From Candidatus Aminicenantota bacterium (GTDB lineage Bacteria > Acidobacteriota > Aminicenantia > UBA2199), in contig DAOVIP010000039.1 in the NCBI GenBank assembly GCA_030671465.1, positions 1-9,846 of the forward strand: DNA of 9,846 bases, written 5' to 3'. The position numbers and the translations under genes are program-made. This document shows positions 1 through 6,400 of the stretch, piece after piece. Below the pieces are notes generated by a model. It saw nothing but the letters and a program-made list of their open reading frames with translations. It was not told where the DNA came from and made no database searches. How positions within the stretch are numbered: position 1 is the stretch's first letter; the number at the start of each line of letters is the position of its first letter.

Positions 1-2
1 GC

Positions 3-1493
3 TTGGGTAACCATGAAGAACTGCGTTATCTTTATCGGAATATGAGTGGTTTTGTCAAGTTTTACTATTTTAATTATTCGGAAGACAGTGTGTTTCAAAC
101 CGACTCCGAATACGATTACTATATAAAGGCGGAACATTTACAGAACATTAATTTTTTAAATACCAAAGTCATTTTCAAGGTCAATTACCCCAGTGACCCC
201 AATTTTCTCAGGCAATTTAACAATAACTTTGACACGATTCTCAGTACCAATTTCAATTCATCATTTGCCCTGACCTCCTCTTTTTCGATTTTTAATTTGT
301 CAATTTCCGCCTCTCGGTATGAAACATATATTCTGCAGGAGGAGGTCAATGATTCGGGCGAGGTGGAGCTGGTGGGTTCTTCCAAGTATAACTTAACGCT
401 TCCATCCATTTCCCTGAATATCAAGCAAAAGAAAATCGGAAAGCTTCCCGGTTATTTTTCTCTGAACTCAACCTATGAAAGTACAGAAAGAGGTGGTCTG
501 GTACTGGAAGGAGAGCCGGAATTTGATTCCGATCAACGTTCGAACCGGTTCATTGTTATTCCTCAATACACCTTGAGTTTGGTTAAACTTCCCTGGTTAA
601 ACGCAAGTGTAACCCTGGAATCCCACAACAGTTTTTACGGAAGGAGTAAAGATCCTGAAACCGATGAAGTGGTTGATGTGCCCCTGCGTATCGGGTATCA
701 GGAAGCCAAAGTTGTGCTGAAGGGTCCCATTTTTTATAAGATTTACGATTCAAAAAAGAAGAAAACCAAGCATCTGATTGAACCCCAGGTGACCTTTCGC
801 TATACCACTTCTATTCCGGAGGAAGACCAGGAAAGAATATTGATGGTTGATCTAAAGGACTACCCATCTTACTCTTATGTTGGATTCAGTTTAACCAGCC
901 GGTTGATTACCAAGGACAAAGCCGGGAATGAATCTCCAAGAGAAATTTTGAGCTTTGGTCTGACCCAGGAATACTATCTGGACCCGGAAGAAGCCCACCG
1001 TTCCCAGACAATCAACGATACCTATCCGGAATTTTCCGATTTGAAGGCAAACTTGAGGTTCAAACCCTTTAAGAATTTCTCCCTGAATGTCAACGTGTCC
1101 TATAATTTTTTTATCGAAGATTTTACCCGGATCAATGCCAAAATCGCTTATGATAATCAAAATAGTGTGGTCAATGGATATTTTTCTTATTCCAAGACCC
1201 GAAATGCCTATACAGCGGCTGATTATTTTTTCAACCGAGAGGTCATTCGCGCCCTTGTTAATGTGAATTTGAAGGGGTTTCCCTTGAAGCTTTCATCGGA
1301 TATCAACTATGATATCACGGAAAAGGAATTCCGTTCAGCCTCAATCAAGGCAATTCTGGATTATCAGTGTGTGATCATTAATGCAGAATTCAAGATTTTT
1401 TCATATCTGGGTCGGGAAGAGACCCAGTTTAATATCGGGGTGAGTTTCGGAAACCTGGGAATGGTCTCCAATTTTTTTGGTGAGGGTGAGTAA
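3..1493 (+). CDS. lptD: LPS-assembly outer-membrane protein LptD, C-terminal barrel portion (5' truncated by window)
   Basis: LptD is the outer-membrane beta-barrel that, with the lipoprotein LptE, inserts lipopolysaccharide into the outer leaflet. The frame is open to the window edge, so the 496 visible codons are the C-terminal part; the signal peptide and OstA-like jellyroll should lie upstream. Visible support: many alternating amphipathic strands rich in Tyr/Phe/Asn, an SDPNFLRQF segment (about residues 64-72) like the SDxxFLxDF segment of LptD barrels, KHLIEP at about 256-261 (the conserved 'hxIEP' motif), and a terminal strand ending FNIGVSFGNLG (about 477-487) that resembles the end of the LptD barrel. 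DYQC near residue 455 sits where E. coli LptD has its C-terminal cysteine pair, but only one Cys is present here. The stop is two bases before the rmd-like ATG, so the two genes are probably cotranscribed. The family call is fairly secure; another large outer-membrane barrel is the alternative. Confidence 0.8.
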   Translation: MGNHEELRYLYRNMSGFVKFYYFNYSEDSVFQTDSEYDYYIKAEHLQNINFLNTKVIFKVNYPSDPNFLRQFNNNFDTILSTNFNSSFALTSSFSIFNLSISASRYETYILQEEVNDSGEVELVGSSKYNLTLPSISLNIKQKKIGKLPGYFSLNSTYESTERGGLVLEGEPEFDSDQRSNRFIVIPQYTLSLVKLPWLNASVTLESHNSFYGRSKDPETDEVVDVPLRIGYQEAKVVLKGPIFYKIYDSKKKKTKHLIEPQVTFRYTTSIPEEDQERILMVDLKDYPSYSYVGFSLTSRLITKDKAGNESPREILSFGLTQEYYLDPEEAHRSQTINDTYPEFSDLKANLRFKPFKNFSLNVNVSYNFFIEDFTRINAKIAYDNQNSVVNGYFSYSKTRNAYTAADYFFNREVIRALVNVNLKGFPLKLSSDINYDITEKEFRSASIKAILDYQCVIINAEFKIFSYLGREETQFNIGVSFGNLGMVSNFFGEGE

Positions 1494-1495
1494 CC

Positions 1496-2431
1496 ATGCC
1501 CCGTATTCTGGTTACTGGCTGTTCCGGATTTTTGGCCCGTTATTTAATCGATCTGCTGAAAGACAAAAAAGGATATGAGATCCATGGCCTCACCGAGGTA
1601 GAAGATTTCAAATCAAGTCAGTGCCTGGTATATCATTTAGACTTAAGGAACCCGGATAAAACGGGCCGGGTCATTAAGTCGGTCAAGCCAGAGATTGTCT
1701 ATCATCTGGCAGCGGTTTCCAATGTAGGATACAGCTGGAAAAACCAGCGATTGACCTATGAAGTAAATTTTATCGGCAGTTCAAATATGATTGAGAATCT
1801 GTGGCGACATTGTCCTGAATCCAGGATTATTCTCATGAGTTCAGCGGAACTCTACGGTGGAGGCAGTAAAAAACCGATAAAAGAAAACCTGCCAACTGTT
1901 ATCCGGAATCCATATGCGCTTTCCAAGCTGGCCATGGAAATGGTCGGAGACATGTATTTCAACTCATTGGGTATGGATATCATCAAGGTGAGATCCTTTA
2001 ATTTTACCGGTCCCGGTCAGGACAAAAATTTTGTCTGTTCTGATTTTGCCTGTCAAATTGCGGAAATTGAAAGAGGCAGAAGAGATCCGGTTATCCGAGT
2101 GGGTAATCTGGCTACTGTGAGAGATTTTTCGGATGTGAGGGATATTGCCGGTTATCTCATTGCCATTGGGGAACAGGGCGAGAGGGGGAGTTTATATCAT
2201 TTTTGCTCGGGGACCGGTTATTCCATAGACTCCATACTGGAATCCTTGCTCTCATTTTCAAAAGTAAAAATTGAGGTGGTGGTTGACCGGTCAAAGTTCA
2301 GGCCGGTCGATACTCCGTTTCTGGTCGGAGATTGTAGTTTGATCAGAAAAAAGTTTAATTGTAATCCTCGATTCGATTTACATCAAACCTTGCTGGATGT
2401 TTTAAATTACTGGAGAAACCAAATCAGATGA
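1496..2431 (+). CDS. rmd: GDP-4-dehydro-6-deoxy-D-mannose reductase-like (extended SDR family)
   Basis: This is an NAD(P)-dependent extended short-chain dehydrogenase. The best match by eye is Rmd, which reduces GDP-4-keto-6-deoxy-mannose to GDP-D-rhamnose in the cytoplasm. The Rossmann motif is TGCSGF at residues 7-12, with Ala14 where the third Gly of GxxGxxG would be. The catalytic set is SSAELYG (Ser115/116) and YALSK (Tyr140, Lys144). RSFNFTGPGQ (166-175), VGNLATVRDFSDVRD (202-216) and RPVDTPFLVGD (269-279) are typical of the Rmd/GDP-mannose 4,6-dehydratase branch, and 311 residues suits Rmd better than the roughly 340-residue dehydratase. The start has GGTGA at 1485-1489, six bases upstream, inside the end of lptD. 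Its usual partner Gmd is not in the window. A dehydratase or 4-epimerase with another NDP-sugar substrate remains possible, so the substrate is inferred. Confidence 0.78.
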   Translation: MPRILVTGCSGFLARYLIDLLKDKKGYEIHGLTEVEDFKSSQCLVYHLDLRNPDKTGRVIKSVKPEIVYHLAAVSNVGYSWKNQRLTYEVNFIGSSNMIENLWRHCPESRIILMSSAELYGGGSKKPIKENLPTVIRNPYALSKLAMEMVGDMYFNSLGMDIIKVRSFNFTGPGQDKNFVCSDFACQIAEIERGRRDPVIRVGNLATVRDFSDVRDIAGYLIAIGEQGERGSLYHFCSGTGYSIDSILESLLSFSKVKIEVVVDRSKFRPVDTPFLVGDCSLIRKKFNCNPRFDLHQTLLDVLNYWRNQIR

Positions 2432-3561
2432 ACGTTCATATGATAACCGACAGGTTTTCGATGGGCGGTGGTTTGGAACATATATTTCAGGTGGTGAAGG
2501 GCATCAGGGAGATTGATTTCAGGATCTTCGCCTATCCGGCCAGTTCCACCCATCCGGCGGAATCCGAACGGGTAATGTCCAAGTTCAAGGCATTGAACAA
2601 TGTGGTATTGGATGATGGAGGATATGTACCGGGATCTGTTTTACAAAACAAGCCGGACCTCATTCATTTTCATCACCTGCTCCCCCTGTTTCATTTTTAT
2701 AAAAATCCGTTCAGGCAACATAAAGTCCCGGTAATATTTACTGCCCATGGTTTGCATATTCACAAGTATGAATTCTCCAACCAACAGTGGTTCCAAAAAA
2801 CATCCAGCCGGATAAAGTATTTTTTGCGTTTCAAACTGGAAAAATATTTACTAAACCAGGTTGACCGGATCATAGCGGTTTCAAGAGAGGATGAGCTATT
2901 TATGCAGTTGGAATACCAGCTGAATAATGTGACTTATCTCACCAATGGGATCGCTATTGACGGCCTGGGTATATCTGATAGTGTTTCTAGAACTGAGTTG
3001 AGAAAGTCATTGAATTTACCGGTAGATTGCTTTTTGTTCATGACCGTGGCCCGGTTCAATTTTCAGAAGGCCTATGATTTTCTAATCAATACGCTTGGCC
3101 CCATTGGAGAATTTTTAAAGGAAAACAAAGTGCGATTTATTCTGGTCGGGGGCGGGGCCGAATTCGATCGTATTCAGAAAATGGTGGTTGATCTTGAATT
3201 ATCTTCATTCGTTTCTTTCCTGGGTGAGAGAACCGATAGCCTTAAGTTGATCAAAGCCGGAGATGTTTTTCTGTTGCCATCCCGGTGGGAGGGGCTTCCG
3301 ATTGTGCTTTTGGAGTGCGGATCGTTACAAGTGCCGGTGATTGCTTCCGACACCTATGGCAACCGGGAAATCATCAGGCAGGACAATGGAATTCTATTCA
3401 AGAATTTGGATGGTCCGGAATTGATTAAGGTGATAAAAAAAGCGGTAAATGGAGAGTACGACTGGGATCCTCTGATTAAAAACCTGAAACGGGAAGTACG
3501 GCAGAACTACAGCATTGAGAAAATGCTCGCCGGATTGAGAGACATTTACAATTCTTTCTGA
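2428..3561 (+). CDS. GT4-family (GT-B fold) glycosyltransferase
   Basis: This retaining glycosyltransferase of 377 residues has the two-Rossmann GT-B layout and is probably cytoplasmic or peripheral to the inner membrane. The N-terminal half has a glycine-rich loop (GGG at 13-15 followed by LEH), HFHH at 80-83, FTAHGLHIHKYEF (104-116) and DRIIAVSREDE (146-156). The C-terminal half starts after TNGI (172-175) and carries the donor-site signature: FILVGGGAEFDRI (237-249), VSFLGERTD (262-270) and WEGLPIVLLE, which gives the GT4 E-x7-E pair Glu288/Glu296. The ATG overlaps the stop of the upstream reductase by four bases (ATGA), and GGAG lies at 2412-2415, so translation is probably coupled. Coupling to a GDP-deoxyhexose enzyme suggests a surface-glycan role, possibly transferring a GDP-derived 6-deoxyhexose. 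The donor and acceptor cannot be read from the sequence. Confidence 0.88.
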   Translation: MNVHMITDRFSMGGGLEHIFQVVKGIREIDFRIFAYPASSTHPAESERVMSKFKALNNVVLDDGGYVPGSVLQNKPDLIHFHHLLPLFHFYKNPFRQHKVPVIFTAHGLHIHKYEFSNQQWFQKTSSRIKYFLRFKLEKYLLNQVDRIIAVSREDELFMQLEYQLNNVTYLTNGIAIDGLGISDSVSRTELRKSLNLPVDCFLFMTVARFNFQKAYDFLINTLGPIGEFLKENKVRFILVGGGAEFDRIQKMVVDLELSSFVSFLGERTDSLKLIKAGDVFLLPSRWEGLPIVLLECGSLQVPVIASDTYGNREIIRQDNGILFKNLDGPELIKVIKKAVNGEYDWDPLIKNLKREVRQNYSIEKMLAGLRDIYNSF

Positions 3562-3562
3562 A

Positions 3563-3607
3563 TCAAATCCATTTCATCTCCTTCCTTGACCGGATTGACG
3601 ATTTTTT
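3563..3607 (+). terminator. Weak candidate terminator hairpin between convergent genes
   Basis: The 48-base gap between the glycosyltransferase and the convergent PHP gene holds an imperfect stem: TCAAATCC at 3563-3570 pairs with GGATTGA at 3592-3598 with one bulged A. The loop is about 21 bases, and a six-T run follows at 3602-3607. The position and T-run suit a plus-strand terminator, but the stem is short and AT-rich and the loop is long, so it may be chance. Confidence 0.22.
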
Positions 3608-3609
3608 CT

Positions 3610-5298
3610 TTAATATAATCCCAGGTTTTTCAACTGAATGGTGCCTTGGGTATCCGGGTAGGCGATGGCATTGTTGATGGAAATGAAAATAGCATAAATT
3701 TTGGACATATCCGGTTTGACCAATGGGCCGTGAATCAGATGGAATTTATGAAAGGGTATGGAATGGTGGTTCCAATCCGGTTCAACCAGAAAGGAATGCC
3801 TGAACCAGCTTTCTCCCTGCTGGGTTATGGTCCTGAACTCAATCCAAAGGCGGGATGTATTTTTTCCCCGACTCTGGAAGGCAAAACCCGAATAGTTGCT
3901 CAGGTCAAACCGGTTTCTGGCAGTCAGAGCAGCCCAGAAATCTTTTTGATCGGGTTCTTTTTTCAATTCATAATCGAAGCGGGTTTGCCAATCCTGTGGA
4001 GACAATTGCCGGGTGGAAACCGATCCACTGGACATGGGATTGGTCTCAATTGAAAAAAAATCCCCACGATTTACCAGCAACTTGCTGATGAGATGTCTCT
4101 GGCGGGGCCGATCCGGATACTCCTTGCCGATATAAAAGGGATTGGTAAGTATCCAGGGGATTTTCCTGAAGCTGTTGTCGCTGACAAAAATCTCTGCCCG
4201 GTAAATCCCCGGCCCTGATATTTTATAGGACAGGTCTTTTTTGAGATTTCGGGTTGTTTTCTGGAAGGGGTTACCGTCTTTTTTTATGACAATATCGGTT
4301 TCAAAGTCAAAAGGCAACCTCAGGTGGATGGTCCCTTCGGTTGTCCCGGTGGATTCACCCATTTCAAGTATATCTCCTGTTGCATTGGCAAAATAAATTT
4401 TAAAACCATTGGCCGGGGCAATGGCTTCCACCACATTGAAAAAATGGCCTTGTTTAATGGCTGAGGTGATGATGGAAGCAGATTGGTGGGGATCCTGGCT
4501 GAGATTACGACCGATTTTAACATAGGTGTTGAATATTTCAAACATGGCCTGGTAAGAGGGGAAATGCAATTTGATGTTCCGAGAAACAGGCAGAACCGCA
4601 TGGGCATCACAGGCATAAATAGCCAAATATTTCCCGCTTTGGCTCAGTGAATCCCAGAAATCAATGTGCCTCTGCGGGTAAAACAGGGTCTTCAGCATGG
4701 CATAGCGTTTATTGAATAAATATTGCAGCGGGAATATTAACAATTTGAACCATCCCCTCTTCCGGGCGAAACTGTAGGAATTGAATACCTCAATGCCGCT
4801 GAACTCATGAATATCCCAATCAGTCCAGGGAATCTTGTCGTCGAAGGGATGGGATATAAAGCTGACTCCCTGATCCCGGTTGATATCATCAATGGCCTCC
4901 TGAGGTTCGGGGGGGAAGTGATAGTTGGGGACTTTGAAGCCAAAAACCGCCAGATGGCCCGCATTTAATGAGAGTTCTGATCCTCCGATGAGCAACACAT
5001 CGTTCATCCATGATGTGGATTTCGAACACATTGGATTGGGATTGCCATGGTCGGTTAGAATGATAAAATCCTGTTTCGCTTGTTTTGCTGCCCGGGTTAT
5101 TTCATCCATGGAACCTCTGCCATCTGAAAAATTGGAATGGACATGATAAACACCCTTAACATATCCGGAAGACATGGGAAGGGTATTAATTTCCTGGTGA
5201 TAAAAAAGTGGAGGTAAAACAATTATTAATAAGAATATCACAACCAGGTAAAGCCCGTAGCGGAGAAATTTCTTGCCCTTTTCTTTTGGATGGTCCAT
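3610..5298 (-). CDS. Membrane-anchored PHP-domain metallohydrolase (CehA/McbA-like) with beta-rich C-terminal domain
   Basis: PHP-fold proteins are multinuclear-metal phosphoesterases or related hydrolases; the substrate here is unknown. After a Lys-rich start, residues 13-33 form one hydrophobic helix without a clear cleavage site, so by the positive-inside rule the rest probably faces the periplasm. The PHP metal ligands are all visible: HVHSNFSDG (His52, His54, Asp59), LTDHG (His84), GSELS (Glu108), GHLAVFG (His115), ISHPFDD (His150) and DAHA (Asp231, His233). Spacing and the GxEL/GHL and SHP motifs match the CehA/McbA branch rather than histidinol phosphatase or polymerase PHP domains. 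A linker region of beta character (about 295-395) is followed by a module at about 430-562 (DLSNYSGFAFQSRG, then an aromatic beta-strand pattern) that resembles CIA30/galactose-binding-like domains. An in-frame stop four codons upstream (5308-5310) fixes ATG 5298 as the first start, though its ribosome site is poor. The gene is a single transcription unit with its own promoter. Confidence 0.8.
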   Translation of the reverse strand: MDHPKEKGKKFLRYGLYLVVIFLLIIVLPPLFYHQEINTLPMSSGYVKGVYHVHSNFSDGRGSMDEITRAAKQAKQDFIILTDHGNPNPMCSKSTSWMNDVLLIGGSELSLNAGHLAVFGFKVPNYHFPPEPQEAIDDINRDQGVSFISHPFDDKIPWTDWDIHEFSGIEVFNSYSFARKRGWFKLLIFPLQYLFNKRYAMLKTLFYPQRHIDFWDSLSQSGKYLAIYACDAHAVLPVSRNIKLHFPSYQAMFEIFNTYVKIGRNLSQDPHQSASIITSAIKQGHFFNVVEAIAPANGFKIYFANATGDILEMGESTGTTEGTIHLRLPFDFETDIVIKKDGNPFQKTTRNLKKDLSYKISGPGIYRAEIFVSDNSFRKIPWILTNPFYIGKEYPDRPRQRHLISKLLVNRGDFFSIETNPMSSGSVSTRQLSPQDWQTRFDYELKKEPDQKDFWAALTARNRFDLSNYSGFAFQSRGKNTSRLWIEFRTITQQGESWFRHSFLVEPDWNHHSIPFHKFHLIHGPLVKPDMSKIYAIFISINNAIAYPDTQGTIQLKNLGLY

Positions 5299-5336
5299 TT
5301 TATCAGCTTATATAAAAATAAATCGGATAACTGATT

Positions 5337-5365
5337 AGTATATCATCAGCCCGAAACAGAGTCAA
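5337..5365 (-). promoter_or_regulatory. Sigma70-like promoter for the PHP gene
   Basis: On the minus strand, TTGACT (5365-5360) and TATACT (5342-5337) are separated by exactly 17 bases, each matching the consensus hexamer at five of six positions. The predicted transcription start near 5330 would leave a leader of about 30 nt before the ATG at 5298. This is the strongest promoter-like sequence I see in the window. Confidence 0.6.
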
Positions 5366-5444
5366 AATTATGGCGGACTTTAATTGTAAAATGAACCTGG
5401 ATACAGGTCCTTGGATCTTGTGGATATGGGACGCTGGAACGAGT

Positions 5445-5500
5445 ACCGGCTTGATTTTTTCAGCAAAATAGGATATAAATCTATTTGAAATTATGCCGGT
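5445..5500. repeat. Short inverted repeat ACCGGC/GCCGGT bracketing the ispA promoter
   Basis: ACCGGC (5445-5450) touches the predicted -35 box, and its perfect reverse complement GCCGGT (5495-5500) lies about 10-15 bases past the predicted transcription start. The arms are only six bases long and 44 bases apart, and CCGG words are frequent in this DNA, so it could be a spaced operator pair or chance. Confidence 0.2.
5451..5479 (+). promoter_or_regulatory. Sigma70-like promoter for the ispA-dxs operon
   Basis: TTGATT (5451-5456) and TATAAA (5474-5479) are separated by 17 bases, matching the consensus at four and five of six positions. Transcription would start near 5486, giving a leader of about 24 nt to the GTG at 5510 or about 60 nt to the ATG at 5546. 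It lies back to back with the PHP promoter, and about 85 bases separate the two -35 boxes. The rest of 5299-5509 shows no other clear element. Confidence 0.5.
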
Positions 5501-5509
5501 TGGGACTAT

Positions 5510-6400
5510 GTGTCATTTCTGAAATTACTACAAAATCAGATTATTATGGATGATTATTATAAAAATTTAACCGACCGCGTCAACCAATCTCTCCTTCAGG
5601 GAATAAATCCCAGCAGAAATTACCTGGAGGGAGCGGTTTACTATTCACTTTCTGTGAAGGGAAAGCGACTTCGTCCCCTGTTATTTCTCAGCTTGATCGA
5701 GGGATTTGGTCAATCACCCACCCAATACATTGATATTGCCTGTGGAATTGAATATATTCATACCTATTCGCTGATTCATGATGACCTGCCAACCATGGAC
5801 AATGATGATTTTCGTCGTGGCATGCCCACAGTACATAAACAGTTTAATGAACCGATTGCACTGCTGGCCGGAGACACACTCCTGACCCTGGCCATTGAAA
5901 GGATTTCCAAGGCCAATATTTCGGAGCAAAAGACTGTCAGAATTATAAGGATATTGACTTCCTGTATCGGCCTCAGAGGCATGGCAGGCGGACAGGCAAT
6001 GGATCTGGAGTTCAAAGGGGAGAAGGAAAAAATTTTCAAGATTCAACGGATGAAAACAGCTGATTTGATCAGGGGAACACTATTGTCCGCTGCAGAGATT
6101 TTGGATATGCCCGATGATCAAAAAAAAGCCCTGGATATGGCCGGAGTATTCATCGGAATTGCATTTCAGATGGCCGATGATTTACTGGATGTTATCGGTG
6201 ATGAGCATAAAGTGGGGAAAAGACTGCATAAAGATGAACTCAATAAGAGTCCGAATTCCGTGGTTTTTTACGGCAGGGAATTTATCGAGGAAAAAATTGA
6301 TATTTTATATCAAAAAACTCTGGAAAAATTAAAAGAAATCGAAATTGAATTTCCACCCTTTTTAAATTTAATAAAAAAAATGGCCTACCGGAGCCGATAA
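5510..6400 (+). CDS. ispA: Trans-prenyl diphosphate synthase (farnesyl/geranylgeranyl type)
   Basis: This enzyme condenses IPP with allylic diphosphates to make FPP or GGPP, precursors of undecaprenyl phosphate and quinones, in the cytoplasm. It has GKRLRP (51-56), the first aspartate-rich motif DDLPTMD (Asp91, Asp92, Asp97) followed by FRRG, GGQAMDLEFKG (160-170), the Lys-Thr pair (182-183) and the second aspartate-rich motif DDLLD (223-227). The aromatic Tyr86 before the first motif is as in E. coli IspA, but C15 versus C20 product cannot be decided. The start is uncertain: GTG 5510 has GGGA (5502-5505) four bases upstream, while ATG 5546 (MDDYYKN) has no ribosome site but matches the usual start of the family better and would give 284 residues. 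After the second motif the usual K-x-T-Y-P stretch is replaced by NKSPNS (245-250). The stop overlaps the dxs ATG by one base. Confidence 0.9.
   Translation: MSFLKLLQNQIIMDDYYKNLTDRVNQSLLQGINPSRNYLEGAVYYSLSVKGKRLRPLLFLSLIEGFGQSPTQYIDIACGIEYIHTYSLIHDDLPTMDNDDFRRGMPTVHKQFNEPIALLAGDTLLTLAIERISKANISEQKTVRIIRILTSCIGLRGMAGGQAMDLEFKGEKEKIFKIQRMKTADLIRGTLLSAAEILDMPDDQKKALDMAGVFIGIAFQMADDLLDVIGDEHKVGKRLHKDELNKSPNSVVFYGREFIEEKIDILYQKTLEKLKEIEIEFPPFLNLIKKMAYRSR
6390..6393 (+). promoter_or_regulatory. Ribosome binding site of dxs
   Basis: GGAG lies six bases before the ATG at 6400, inside the last codons of ispA. Together with the TAATG stop/start overlap it supports this start and translational coupling. 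Confidence 0.6.

Noticed and set aside
3646..4053. A 135-codon plus-strand reading frame opposite the PHP gene.
   Set aside because: It is fully antisense to the C-terminal domain of a well-supported gene, with no recognisable domain or ribosome site.
4020..5180. Repeated PMSSG peptide in the PHP protein (residues 41-45 and 421-425), suggesting an internal duplication.
   Set aside because: Only five residues match and the flanking sequence differs; this is chance.
5370..5471. A 33-codon plus-strand reading frame in the divergent intergenic region (starts MADFNCKMNL).
   Set aside because: It has no ribosome site, its start lies just upstream of the PHP promoter -35 box, and it runs through the -35 of the ispA promoter. 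The composition is not protein-like enough to call.
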